A program made the translations under genes and the position numbers. DNA of 64,000 nt from Streptomyces sp. SCUT-3. GTDB taxonomy: Bacteria; Actinomycetota; Actinomycetes; Streptomycetales; Streptomycetaceae. Numbering within the stretch: position 1 is the stretch's first letter; each line of letters starts with the position of its first letter. Below the pieces are notes generated by a model. The model saw only the letters and a list, made by a program, of their open reading frames with translations. It was not told the DNA's origin and did not search any database. Where the stretch lies: contig NZ_CP046907.1 in assembly GCF_014083985.1 (NCBI RefSeq), positions 248,001-312,000 of the forward strand, given 5' to 3'. Of the stretch, positions 40,512 through 50,161 are shown piece after piece.

Positions 40512-43336
40512 GTGTGCTCCTCGGTTCTCAACTCCGTGCCGGGGCCCCGCAGACCGCTCAGCCAGGTCTGGAGCGCCAGTACCGTGCAGGCCAGCACCAG
40601 CACGCCCGCCGGCGGCCACAGGAGCGTCCCCGGGTCGGGTGTCAGAACGGCCTGCACCGTGGCCCCCTTCCCGCGGGCGTCGGCGCTGAAGGCCAGGGCG
40701 GTCAGGTCCACGCCCGGGCGCAGCAGCAGGACGGCGGCGAGGCCGGTCAGGATCCCTCCCGCGGCCGCCAGCACGATCGGCGGGAGGGCTTCGAGGAAGG
40801 CCAGCGCGTGGGCCTGCCGCCGGCTCGTGCCCATGGTCCGCAGGCGTGCCAGCAGCGCCCGGCGGCCGGGGGCCGTCCGGAGCAGGGCCAGCAGCAGGGC
40901 CAGCGCGCCGTACCCGGCGCAGGCGGCGACGGCGGCGAGGTAGAGGAGCCGCGCGCCCGTCTGCAGCGGGGTGCTCTCGTACCGGGCCAGTTCCTCGGAG
41001 TACAGCTTCACGGCGAGGCCGGTCCCGGCCCCGCGGGCCGCGTCCCGCAGTCGCGCGCCGTCGAGGTGCGCGCCGCCGACCAGCAGCACGGTCGGCTCGG
41101 TGCCGTCGGTGCCGTCGGTGCCGTCGGTGCGGCCGGGGCCGTCGGGGCGCGACCGTGCCAGGGAGGCGGCCGAGACGACGGCGAAGTCCCCCTCGACGGC
41201 GGGTGCGGCGGCACGGACGGCCGCGGCGCGGATGCCGACGGACCCCGAGTCCGTCGCGACGGTGGCCGCCCCGCCGCCGAGGTCCTCGGCCAGGCCGGGC
41301 GAGACGACGGCCGGCAGCGGGCCGGTGCCGCCGTACCGGCCCAGGGCCGCCGCGGGGAAGCCGCCGCCGTCCGGCCCGGTGCGGGCAGCCAGCCGCGCGT
41401 ACGAGGAGGGGTCGACTGCGACGAGGGCGAACGGGCGCGAGAAGCCGGCCGTGCGCAGCCCGTACTCGACGCGGACCGCGGCCGCCTCCTCCACCCCGTC
41501 CACCCGGCGGATCCGGGCCGCCAGCCCTTCCGGCAGCGAGGCGGGGGCCTCGATCCGGGCGTCGGCCCCGACGGCCGCCCGTGCGGCGCGTGAACGGCCG
41601 TCGGCAACCCCGGCCAGCACGGAGCCGCCGAACGAGGCGACCGTGAGGGCGACCAGCACGGCCGCCAGCGGCATCACGGCCGCGGCGGGGGCGCGGCCGG
41701 CACGGACGACGGCCAGGTGGACGACCGCTCCGGACAGGCGGTCCGTGGCGCGGGCGAGCAGCCGCAGGGGAATCGGGTGGATCCGCCGCAGCAGCAGCGC
41801 GGCCGCCGTGGCGATCAGGACCGGGGCGGCGGCGGTCAGCACGCCCGCGGACGCGCCGCTGCGGGACGCGGCCAGTGCGCCGGCCACGAGGACCACCACC
41901 GTCAGCTCCACGACCACGCGCCGGCGGGAGGGGCGCGCGGCGGTGAGGTCCTCGCGCGCGGCCGCCCACGGTGTGCGGTGGGCGACGACGGCCCGCAACG
42001 GCAGCGCCAGGCAGGCCGTGGCGGCCACCGCGGCACCCAGGAGGAGCGCCGCCGCCCACCGCCGGGACGGCACCAGCAGCAGGGCGCACAGCACGCCCGC
42101 GGCGGCCGCGGGAACGGCGACGACCGCGGTCTCGGCGGCCAGGAGGCGTGCGATGCCGGGCAGGCTGCCGCCGCGGGCGCGCAGCAGTGCCGTCTCGGTG
42201 CGGCGGCCGGCGGCCGCCAGCCCGCCGGCCATGAGCAGGACGACCGCGGCGACCGAGGCGACGCCGACGGCGGCGACGAGCACGAGTGGTCCGGCGGCCC
42301 GCCGCTCCGCGGCGAAGGCCGCCAGCAGGGCGTCGAGCCCGTCGCCGTCGACGACCGCTCCCTCCACGGGCGAGCGGGCCTGGAGCCGGGCCGCGTCCGA
42401 GCCGCCGCTCAGCGAGGCGAGGGCCCGCTGCGCTGCGGGGACCTCGTCCGGGGTCAGGTCCTCCAGCCGCAGCGGATGGTGCCAGAAGGCGACCGCTCCC
42501 CCCTCCAGGCGCAGCAGCGCCTCCCGGGCCCCGCCGCCGGACAGGAGCCCGAAGTGCCAGTAGCCCCTGGGATCGCCGCGGCCGGGCACCCACACCATGG
42601 CGGGGCCGCGCACGACCGGCACGGCCGTCCACAGCGCCGGCCGCGGGCCACGGGGTTCGACGGTCCCGGTGATCCGCACGGTCAGGGGCGCGCCGTCGAC
42701 GGTCGCCAGGCGGACGGACGACCCGGCCTCCAGGCCCATCACCTCGGCGGTGCGGGCGGTGAGCACCGCCTCGACGACGTCGTCGCCCGGGGCCTCGGCG
42801 GGCAGCCGGCCGGTCACCGTCCTCAGGCCGGACAGCACCTCGCGCGGTGGGACGACGACGGTGGCGCGCGGGTCGAGCTGCGCCGGCCGGGGCAGTGCGC
42901 GGCCGAGCGTCGGCGCCGGGGTGCCGTTGCGCACCCCGTGCACGTCCGCGCCCGGCTGCGGCACCACCGGCGGGCGGACGACGTCGCGGAACGCCTCGGC
43001 GGTCGCGGCGAGTTCCGCGTCCGAGGGGACCGGGCTCCGCCCCGGCGAGGCGTCCCGGGCGAGGACGTCGGCGGTGACGGTCACGCTGCGCCGGTCGGCC
43101 TGTGCCCGTGCCAGCGCCTCCCGGAGCGCGCCGCTCTCGTAGGAGTCGACCGCGCGGGGCAGGGCGGCGAGGAGGAACGCGGTGACCATCACCAGTACCC
43201 CCGTCGCCAGGGCCTGCCCCGGCGCGGCCCGCAGCCGGGCGCGGATCCAGGGCACGGCGCCGGGCCCGGCCTCCCGGGGACGCGCGGCTCGGCGGGCCCT
43301 GCGGGCCGCGCCTTTCTCCGGGGCGGGGACGGGCAC
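40508..43336 (-). CDS. FtsX-like ABC permease
   Basis: This 942-residue permease has the layout of duplicated FtsX proteins. There is one membrane segment near the N-terminus (ATGVLVMVTAFLLAALP), a large extracytoplasmic domain (about 60-330), a block of membrane segments in the middle, a second outer domain (about 600-780) and a final FtsX group of three segments. A short in-protein repeat (GTDGTDGTDGTE) is encoded by tandem 9-bp repeats at about 41100-41130. The GTG at 43336 lies just after the upstream permease stop, with AAGGAG 9 nt before. The system probably acts on lipids, lipoproteins or antimicrobial peptides at the membrane. Confidence 0.85.
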   Translation of the reverse strand: MPVPAPEKGAARRARRAARPREAGPGAVPWIRARLRAAPGQALATGVLVMVTAFLLAALPRAVDSYESGALREALARAQADRRSVTVTADVLARDASPGRSPVPSDAELAATAEAFRDVVRPPVVPQPGADVHGVRNGTPAPTLGRALPRPAQLDPRATVVVPPREVLSGLRTVTGRLPAEAPGDDVVEAVLTARTAEVMGLEAGSSVRLATVDGAPLTVRITGTVEPRGPRPALWTAVPVVRGPAMVWVPGRGDPRGYWHFGLLSGGGAREALLRLEGGAVAFWHHPLRLEDLTPDEVPAAQRALASLSGGSDAARLQARSPVEGAVVDGDGLDALLAAFAAERRAAGPLVLVAAVGVASVAAVVLLMAGGLAAAGRRTETALLRARGGSLPGIARLLAAETAVVAVPAAAAGVLCALLLVPSRRWAAALLLGAAVAATACLALPLRAVVAHRTPWAAAREDLTAARPSRRRVVVELTVVVLVAGALAASRSGASAGVLTAAAPVLIATAAALLLRRIHPIPLRLLARATDRLSGAVVHLAVVRAGRAPAAAVMPLAAVLVALTVASFGGSVLAGVADGRSRAARAAVGADARIEAPASLPEGLAARIRRVDGVEEAAAVRVEYGLRTAGFSRPFALVAVDPSSYARLAARTGPDGGGFPAAALGRYGGTGPLPAVVSPGLAEDLGGGAATVATDSGSVGIRAAAVRAAAPAVEGDFAVVSAASLARSRPDGPGRTDGTDGTDGTEPTVLLVGGAHLDGARLRDAARGAGTGLAVKLYSEELARYESTPLQTGARLLYLAAVAACAGYGALALLLALLRTAPGRRALLARLRTMGTSRRQAHALAFLEALPPIVLAAAGGILTGLAAVLLLRPGVDLTALAFSADARGKGATVQAVLTPDPGTLLWPPAGVLVLACTVLALQTWLSGLRGPGTELRTEEHT

Positions 43337-43337
43337 C

Positions 43338-46300
43338 TCAGGACGCTCCTTCCCGCAGGGCGGCGGCATCGGGGCGACGGCCGACGGCGGCCGCGGCGAT
43401 CAGGGGGACCACGGCCACGACGGCCGCCAGGACGGCGACGAGACCGGGCGGGAGGACCACGACGGCCTCCGGGACGGGGCGTGCGGCGCCGTCGGTCAGG
43501 ACGGTCAGCGGCACGAGGAGGTGGGCCAGGAACGTACCGAGCACGACACCGGCGGAGACCGTCGCCGCGGCCAGCAGTCCGTACTCGGCGGCGACGGCGG
43601 CCCTGATCCGGCGGTGGCGGACGCCCAGGGCGCGCAGGACGGTGAACTCGTCCGCGCGTTCGCGCAGGGAGCCGAGGGCGGCGACCGCGAGGCCCGCGGC
43701 GGCCAGGGCCGCCGCGGCCGTGGCGACGGCCGGCAGGGCCGCCCGCGGTCCCGCCCCGAGCGGGTCGGTGGCCGACTCGTGCGCCCGTTCGTCCCGGACG
43801 AGCAGCGAGACGCCGTCCGGCCGGGCCCGCAGCACGGCGGCGACCGACCGGGCCTCACCAGGTTCGGCGGCCAGCCACCACTCGCCGGGCCGGAGCCCGC
43901 CGGCGGAGCGGGCGAGCAGGGCCCGGTTGACGGCGTCCAGGTCCAGCAGCACCGCTCCCCCGGCGGCGTCGGGTCCGTGCGTCGGCGCGGTCGGCAGGCT
44001 GCGCACGGAGCCCGTGACGCGCACGGTGAGCCGGGCCCCGGGGATTTCGAGGACGGCCGTTCCGCCGACCCCGGTCCCGGTGGCCTCCAGGAAGGCGTCG
44101 GTGGCGACCGCGGAGATCTCGGCCCCCCGCCCGGGGCGGGCCCCGGCGCCGAGGTGTTCTCCGGGCCGGTGGCGGCCCGCAGGGTCACCGTGCCCAGGGT
44201 GCGGTCGAGGCCTGCCGGGACGGGGGGTTCCGCCCCGGTGCCGTAGGCCGCGCGCAGGACGGCCCCCGCACCGCCGACGACGGGGGTCCCCGCCTCCGCG
44301 GCCGTCCGCCCGCTGCCCGGCGAGGGGCGGAAGTCGGGGTCGTCGACCGTCGCCTCGGCGGCCCACCGCGCCCGCGGCGGAACCGGGACGTCCTCGACGC
44401 CGCCCTCGGCGGTGACGGCCCGCAGCGCGGTGACGGTCAGCCGGCGCTGCTCCGGCTCCTGCGGCAGCGGACGGCTCGCCCGCAGCTGCGTCAGCCGCAG
44501 CGGCCCGGCGGGGGTGCCGAACGGGCCGGCCGCCCCGGAGAGGTCCAGCCGCAGCACGCGGGCCTCACCGTCGGCGGCCAGATCACCTGCGGCGAAGGTG
44601 TACGGCACGCCGTAACGGTCCTGGACGACAGCGGTGAGGCTTTCGGGCGCCGGGCCGCGGACGCGGCGGCCGTCGGCGCCCGCGGCCTCCAGGCGGACGG
44701 TGATCCGCAGCTGCCGCGCACCGTCCGGCAGGACGAAGCCCTCCGCGGCGTCCGCGCGCGGACGGCCCGGGTGCAGCGGTTCGAGAAGCTGCCGCAGCGG
44801 ACGGTCCGCCTGGTCGTGCCGCATCCGCACCACTTCCGCCGCGCGGGCCGTGTCCATCGCCAGCACGGTGGCCGTGCGGCCGCCGGGCAGCGCCACCTGC
44901 GTCCGCGCCGCCGGGGTGAGCGCCTCGATGCCCGGCACCGCGTCGTACACCCCGCCCTGTCCGAACCCGGGGGTCGTGGTGCCGGTGACCCGCAGGTCGG
45001 CACCGGTCTCGAAGTCGGCCCGGTCGGCCAGGGAACGGTCCCGGCTCGCGCCCTGCCCGGCGGAGAGGGTGATCGTCGCCACGGCCAGCACCCCCAGCAG
45101 CAGCGTGCCCGCGAACCGCCCCGGCCTCCGCGCCGCCTGCCACCGCGCCAGGGCCGGCCCCCGGGACCGCCGCGCGGACCACCCGGCCAGCCGGGCGGCC
45201 GGCGGCAGCAGCCGGACCACCAGTACCGCCCCGGCCAGCAGGCAGCACGCCGGAACCGCCACCAGCAGCGGGTCCGCGCCCGGAGTACCGCCGTCGGCCA
45301 CCTCCTGCGACGCCTGCCAGTACGTCACCGCCGCGACGGCCAGCAGCGCCACGTCCGCCCCGGCCCGCACCGCGGCGTTGAGCGCCGGCCGCCGGACCCT
45401 GACCGTGCCCTCGTCGGCGGGCGCACCCCTGCGGCGCAGTTCCGGCGCGACCAGCGCACCGACGCACACCCCGGCGGCGGCTGCGGCCAGGGCCCAGGAC
45501 GTGCCGGACACCGGTCCGGCGACCCGCAGGCCCGCCACCGCCTGCGACCCGTGCCCGGCCAGACGTACCAACGGCCCGGCCAGCACCACGGCCGCCGCCG
45601 CGGCCGGGGCCACCAGGAGCAGCGCCTCACCGACCGCCACCGCGGCCAGCTGCCGGCGCGACGCCCCGCGGGCCCGCAAAAGGGTCCTCTCCGCCGAGCG
45701 TTCCCCGGCCAGCACCCCGGCGACCAGCAACAGCGCGACCCCCGCCAGGACCACCAGCTGCAGTGCGCCGGCCAGCAGTGCGGAACGGCTCGCCGCCAGT
45801 GACCGTTCCACCTCGGACAGCAGGCCGGGCAGGCCGGTGGCCACCTGCACGCCCTCGCCCTGCTCCCCGCCGTCCAGCCGCTCGGCCGCCTCCTGCGCGC
45901 CCGCGCGCAACCGGTCGACGTGCCCGGCCGTCGCCGTCGAGAAGTCCGCGCGCGCCTGCCAGGACCTCTCCGCCGGGGCGACGCGCCCGGAGGCGAACAC
46001 CGAGGGGTCGGTGAGCAGGGGCCCGTAGGTCGTGAAGACGGAGAAGCCGACCCCGCGTCCGCCCAGCGGGTCGAGCCTCCAGTACAGCGCGTCCCGGTCG
46101 GCCGGCCGGTAGACCCCGGTCACCCGGATCCGCAGGTCCGGGCCGCCGCGCCGGTCGGCGAGGACCACCCGGTCCCCGGGGCCCACCCGCAGCCGCCGCG
46201 CCGCGGCCTCGGGCACGGCTACGGGGACGTCCTCCCCCGCCGAGGGCCGGCCGGGAACCTGCCCGGACACCATCTCCACCCGGGAGGTGTCGAGCGTGGC

Positions 46301-46714
46301 CAGCCTTGTCAGGTCCGGGCGGTCGTCACCGGCCGCGGCCGCACCGCCCCCGTCGCCGCCCGGGCCGTCCGCGTCGTCCGGGGTGCGCGTGCCGCTTCCG
46401 CCCGGCAGTTCGAAGGGGCCCGAACGGGTGCTGGACCCGACGTGCACCGGCAGCCCGCCGTAGGCGGCTTGCGCGGCCGCGCGCACGGCTGCGTCCAGTT
46501 CCTCCAGGTCCCGCCCCTCGACGTCCGCGTCCACTTCCAGCAGCGCCCGCGACGCCGACCGGTCCCCGAGGGCACGACGCACACCGGCGTCGGCGACCGC
46601 ATCGCCGTACGCCCCGAGCGCGGCCAGTACACAGCTCGTCAGGACCACGGTGAGCAGCGCGACCGCCAGCAGCGACCGGTAGGCGCGCGCCCTGAGCAGG
46701 ACGAATCCCGTCAC
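43338..46714 (-). pseudogene. FtsX-like ABC permease, single frameshift
   Basis: The first gene of the ABC operon starts at a GTG (46714). It encodes an N-terminal membrane segment (RSLLAVALLTVVLTSCVLAAL), a large outer domain with SGQVPGRPSAGEDVPVAVPE, a middle membrane block and a second outer domain. After GPAPGG the frame breaks in the C run 44123-44128, where one base is missing. It continues as AEISAVATDAFLEATGTGVG through three C-terminal segments (ALGSLRERADEFTVLRALGV) to the TGA at 43338. Restored length is about 1125 residues. Every FtsX block is present and the downstream genes are intact, so a base-call error is likely. It pairs with the permease at 40508-43336. Confidence 0.87.
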
Positions 46715-46776
46715 CCCGACCCCCGTTCGAGCGGCGTCCCCGTCCCCGGGCCGCCCGTAGTGTTGTGCGAGGTTAA

Positions 46777-46791
46777 CGAACCGACCGTTCG
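46777..46791. promoter_or_regulatory. TetR-like inverted repeat upstream of the FtsX operon
   Basis: CGAAC (46777-46781) and GTTCG (46787-46791) form a 5-bp inverted repeat with a 5-bp centre, about 60 nt upstream of the first permease start. Such short-armed palindromes are typical of TetR operators that control MacB-like efflux. No TetR gene is in the window nearby, so the regulator would be elsewhere. Confidence 0.4.
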
Positions 46792-46831
46792 AACGTCCAG
46801 AACTTCCTTGTTCCTCGATGCAGCCGGGGGC

Positions 46832-47425
46832 CTACGACGGCCGCGGGCCTCCCGCCGCCTCCGGCCGGTGCGCCCGCCGGTGCGCCCGCCACTCCGGGGC
46901 GAGGACCGACCAGACCTCCATGTCGTGCCGCTTCCCCCTGTAGAGGTAGCTCTCCCGCAGCACGCCCTCCCTGGTCATCCCCAGCCGCCGGGCGACGGCG
47001 ATGCTCGGCCCGTTCGCCGACGAGACGTGCCACTCGACGCGGTGGATGCCCCGCTCCTCGACGGCCCAGTCGACGAGCACGCGCACGGCCCTGGTCACCA
47101 GTCCCCTGCCGGCCGCGGACGGCTCCAGCCAGCAGCCCGCCTCGGCGACGCCGTTCTCCACGTCCATCGTCCGCAGGAGGACCCCGCCGACCAGCTTGCC
47201 GTCCACCCGGATGCCGTGGACGCACCCGGCGTCGGCGGCGGCCTTCTCCGCGTACGCCCGCAGGTACGAGCGGCTCGACTCCAGGTCCGTGACGACGTCC
47301 GGCAGCCCGACGTACTGCCCGATGAACTCCCGCCCCCGGTCCATGTGGGCCAGGAACTCCTCCGCCTGCCACGGTTCGAGGGGGCGCAGCTCCGCGCCGT
47401 CGTCGCCCAGGGATGTCGCGTACAT
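46832..47425 (-). CDS. GNAT N-acetyltransferase (RimJ/RimL-like)
   Basis: This 197-residue acetyltransferase shows the GNAT fold. The N-terminal ELRPLEPWQAEEFLAHMDRG is typical of the RimJ/RimL group. The acetyl-CoA loop is LEPSAAGRGLVTRAVRVLVD (Q/RxxGxG/A variant AAGRGL), followed by VEWHVSSANGPSIAVARRLG and EGVLRESYLYRGKRHDMEVW. These enzymes acetylate ribosomal proteins, amino acids or antibiotics; the substrate here is unknown. It is divergent from the hypothetical gene at 47606, with short tandem repeats between them. Confidence 0.87.
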   Translation of the reverse strand: MYATSLGDDGAELRPLEPWQAEEFLAHMDRGREFIGQYVGLPDVVTDLESSRSYLRAYAEKAAADAGCVHGIRVDGKLVGGVLLRTMDVENGVAEAGCWLEPSAAGRGLVTRAVRVLVDWAVEERGIHRVEWHVSSANGPSIAVARRLGMTREGVLRESYLYRGKRHDMEVWSVLAPEWRAHRRAHRPEAAGGPRPS

Positions 47426-47521
47426 CGTCGTCCTCGTCGTCCTTCGTCGCCGGAGCCGGTCCGCACTGCGACGGGATCCTCCCACGGCGGGGCGCGGGCG
47501 TCCGCGGAATACGGCCGGCGG

Positions 47522-47564
47522 ATTCCCCACCTGCCGATTCCCACCTGCCGATTCCCACCTGCGG
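47522..47564. repeat. Three tandem 14-15 bp repeats
   Basis: The unit ATTCCCACCTGCCG occurs at 47522-47536 (with one extra C), 47537-47550 and 47551-47564 (last two bases differ). It lies in the divergent region between the GNAT gene and the hypothetical gene at 47606. It may be slippage or a regulator-binding array; no regulator is adjacent. Confidence 0.7.
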
Positions 47565-47605
47565 TTTCCGCACCGAACCAGGTACGGGGAGGCCGCCCTT
47601 CCGAC

Positions 47606-48280
47606 ATGATCGCCTTCATGCCGGACACTTCATCGATGACGTACGCACGGGTGGGCGCGGTCCTCCACGGGATCGGCATGATCTCCGAGGAGAGGATGCG
47701 CGGCGTCCTGGAGGAAGCCGCCTCCTACGCGCACGAGGAACTGGACCACTACGAGGCGGCCTGCGCCCTCGAGGAGTTCGGCGTGGCGGTCTCGGTCCAC
47801 GCCGACGACATCGACTCCATCCACCACGACTACGCGTCCCTGCTGGACGATGCCCTCCGGGTCGCCGGCAACAAGGTCGCCATCACCGACGTGCGGCTCG
47901 TCGAGGGCGAGGGCCCCCTCGAGAACGGCCGTTTCGACAAGCTGGAGTTCCGGCGCAACGGCAGGCTCGTGTCCGTCCCCGCCGAGCACTTCGCGGACGA
48001 CTACTACGACCAGGGGGCGGCCTGCGACGCCGTCGCCGAGACCGCCGCCGACGACGACCCCCGCGCGTGGCACTGGGTCGAGTTCGAGCACAAGCCGCAC
48101 GCCGGCCACGACAGCATCATGGTCCTCGCCACGCCGGAGCAGCTGAAGGCGCTGCACGAGCACCTGGGTTTCACGTTCCCCGACTCGGACGGCTGGCAGG
48201 CCCCCGCGGACCCGCCGACGGTGCGCCGCGCCCGGGGTGACATACAGCGAAACGATCCGGGGGCGCCCGGCCCCCGGTGA
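47606..48280 (+). CDS. Hypothetical protein (acidic, soluble)
   Basis: This is a 224-residue acidic protein without signal peptide or membrane segment. Its first 60 residues are mostly helical (SEERMRGVLEEAASYAHEEL). A mixed region follows with LEFRRNGRLVSVPAEHFADD and a C-terminal strand-helix SIMVLATPEQLKALHEHLGF. I recognise no family. ATGs at 47606, 47618 and 47636 are possible; GGGAGG lies 13 nt before the first. Codon use matches its neighbours. Confidence 0.75.
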   Translation: MIAFMPDTSSMTYARVGAVLHGIGMISEERMRGVLEEAASYAHEELDHYEAACALEEFGVAVSVHADDIDSIHHDYASLLDDALRVAGNKVAITDVRLVEGEGPLENGRFDKLEFRRNGRLVSVPAEHFADDYYDQGAACDAVAETAADDDPRAWHWVEFEHKPHAGHDSIMVLATPEQLKALHEHLGFTFPDSDGWQAPADPPTVRRARGDIQRNDPGAPGPR

Positions 48281-48316
48281 CCGGACCGGGCGGCCCCGGC
48301 GGGGCGCCGGCCGCCG

Positions 48317-48994
48317 CTACCCGGCGGCGTGGACGACGGCGAACAGGGCGCGTGCCGCGGTGCCGTCCGGCATCAGCCAGCCGGCGGTGACGTCGCCCGG
48401 GGCCTGCCCCGCGGGGGCGGACGGCTCGTCCCGCAGCGGTTCGAGGACGCGGTTCACCCGGAGGGTCAGCCGGCCCGGCCCGGTGGCGGCGCCCCGCGCG
48501 TGGACGTCGGTGCCGTGCGGCCCGTCGGTGACGTCCGTGACCTCGGCGGGACTCAGGGGCCCGGCTCCGGTGAAACGGGCGGTGACGGTCGGGTCGGGGG
48601 TGTTGCTGATGCTCTGCTGCTGCGGCTCGGCCTCGCCGTCGAGGAGGGCGAACAGCCGGGCGAGGAGGACCGGGTCGTGGACGCCGTCGTAGATCCACCG
48701 GCGGCCCAGCACGCCGTGCTCGGAGGTTCCGACGAGCGCGTGCTCGGCGCCGTCGAGCGGGGCCCCGCGGTAGGTCAGCGGCACCTGGTAGGCGACGGGC
48801 CGGTCCCCGGACTCGTCGACGGCCACCATGAACTCGATGCCGACCTCGCCCTGCGGGTCGTCGAGCCGGAAGCCGCCGGCCCGGGCCAGCCGCGGTTCAC
48901 CGCCCGCGCCGAGGTACCAGGGCCGCCCGGGGAGCCACGGGGCGAGGAGTTCCAGCTTGGTGGGCTTCATCGTGGTGCGGTGGATGACGGACAT
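48317..48994 (-). CDS. Maltokinase N-terminal cap-like domain protein
   Basis: This 225-residue protein starts MSVIHRTTMKPTKLELLAPW. It contains GFRLDDPQGEVGIEFMVAV and the block VAYQVPLTYRGAPLDGAEHA, which resemble the N-terminal cap of actinomycete maltokinase (Pep2/Mak). The kinase lobe is absent. A C-terminal half of about 100 residues is specific to these stand-alone proteins. Stand-alone caps are common in streptomycetes and have no established role. It is followed on the same strand by nothing closely spaced. Confidence 0.8.
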   Translation of the reverse strand: MSVIHRTTMKPTKLELLAPWLPGRPWYLGAGGEPRLARAGGFRLDDPQGEVGIEFMVAVDESGDRPVAYQVPLTYRGAPLDGAEHALVGTSEHGVLGRRWIYDGVHDPVLLARLFALLDGEAEPQQQSISNTPDPTVTARFTGAGPLSPAEVTDVTDGPHGTDVHARGAATGPGRLTLRVNRVLEPLRDEPSAPAGQAPGDVTAGWLMPDGTAARALFAVVHAAG

Positions 48995-49084
48995 GTCGCA
49001 GTGCCTCTCCCGTTTTTCACGCGTCCCGTGGGTGCGTGGTCATCCTGCCACCCGGACCGGGCCTCCGTGCCCGAACGGGAGGTC

Positions 49085-50146
49085 TCAGCGGACCGGCCGG
49101 TCTCCTCGGCCGGGCGGTCCGGCGGTGTCCGGGGCGGCCGTCCGCGACCGGGCGCCCGCCGCGCCCCGCTCCGTGGCCGCTCCCCGCTCCGTGGCCGCGT
49201 CCCGCTCCGTGGCCGCGGGCGCGGCGCGGCCCGGACGGGTGCGCACGGCGGCGCCGGCGCAGGCGATCACGGCGAGACCGCCGAGGACGGTGGGCCAGGT
49301 GATCCGTTCGTTCAGGAGCAGCGCGGCCCAGCAGATGCTCATCACCGGCTGGACGAGCTGCGTCTGGCCGACCTGCGCCATCGGGCCGGCCGCGAGCCCG
49401 CGGTACCAGGCGAAGAAGCCGAGGAACATGCTCACCGCCCCGAGGTAGGCGAACGCGGCCCACTCGGCCGGGGTGCCGGTCGGGGGGTGCTGCGACATCG
49501 AGACGCCCGCGAGGACGGCCATCACCGGGGCGGAGAGCACGAGCGCCCAGGAGATGGTCTGCCAGGCGCCGAGTTCGCGGGCGAGGAGCCCGCCCTCCGC
49601 GTAGCCGGCGCCGGCCGCGACGACGGCTCCGAGCAGGAGCAGGTCGGACCGGTGGAGGCCGCCGGGTCCGCCGCCCCGTACCGAGGCGAACGCGACCGCG
49701 GCGATAGCGCCGACGGCCGCCGCGGCCCAGAACGGGGCCGGGGGGCGTTCGTGCCCGCGGAGCACGGCCGCCACCGCGGTCGCGGCCGGCAGGAGTGCGA
49801 TCACGACGGCGCCGTGGGCGGCCGGGGCGGTGGTCAGCGCGTAGGAGGTCAGCACGGGGAAGCCGACGACCACGCCGGCGGCGACGACCGCCAGCCGGAG
49901 CCAGTGGGCGCCGCGGGGCGGGCGCTGCCCCGTGGCCGCCAGCGCGGCGGCCGCGAGCAGCGCGGCGACCACCGCGCGGCCGGATCCGACGAACAGCGGC
50001 GACATCCCGCCGCCCCCGACGGCGACCCGGGTGAACGGGACGGTGAACGAGAACGCCGCGACCCCGAGCAGGCCCCACCGGAGACCGGTGCGGGAGGTGG
50101 ATAGCACCGGTGTCGCATGACGGGTAGCGCTACTGTTGCTCTTCAT
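49085..50146 (-). CDS. EamA/DMT family transporter
   Basis: This 353-residue transporter has ten hydrophobic segments in two EamA repeats (about 20-145 and 165-295). Typical pieces are GLLGVAAFSFTVPFTRVAV in TM1, ALTTAPAAHGAVVIALLPA in the first repeat, and AWYRGLAAGPMAQVGQTQLV then LLLNERITWPTVLGGLAVI in the second. The C-terminal 50 residues are a cytoplasmic tail with ERDAATERGAATERGAA repeats. Its ATG (50146-50144) shares two bases with the ATG of the divergent MocR gene. This fits an amino-acid or amine exporter controlled by that regulator; the substrate is unknown. Confidence 0.87.
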   Translation of the reverse strand: MKSNSSATRHATPVLSTSRTGLRWGLLGVAAFSFTVPFTRVAVGGGGMSPLFVGSGRAVVAALLAAAALAATGQRPPRGAHWLRLAVVAAGVVVGFPVLTSYALTTAPAAHGAVVIALLPAATAVAAVLRGHERPPAPFWAAAAVGAIAAVAFASVRGGGPGGLHRSDLLLLGAVVAAGAGYAEGGLLARELGAWQTISWALVLSAPVMAVLAGVSMSQHPPTGTPAEWAAFAYLGAVSMFLGFFAWYRGLAAGPMAQVGQTQLVQPVMSICWAALLLNERITWPTVLGGLAVIACAGAAVRTRPGRAAPAATERDAATERGAATERGAAGARSRTAAPDTAGPPGRGDRPVR

Positions 50147-50161
50147 GGACAACGGTAGCAG
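50100..50161. promoter_or_regulatory. MocR operator boxes at overlapping divergent starts
   Basis: Three related boxes, GATAGCAC (50100-50107), GGTAGCGC (50123-50130) and GGTAGCAG (50154-50161), surround the shared start codons. The middle one is part of the perfect palindrome GTAGCGCTAC (50124-50133). TACTGT (50131-50136) is a -10-like box 8 nt before the plus-strand ATG. MocR regulators often bind direct repeats, so autoregulation together with transporter control is inferred. Confidence 0.5.

Noticed and set aside
47522-47564. CRISPR-like array
   Set aside because: The three units are contiguous 14-15 bp copies without spacers, so this is a simple tandem repeat.
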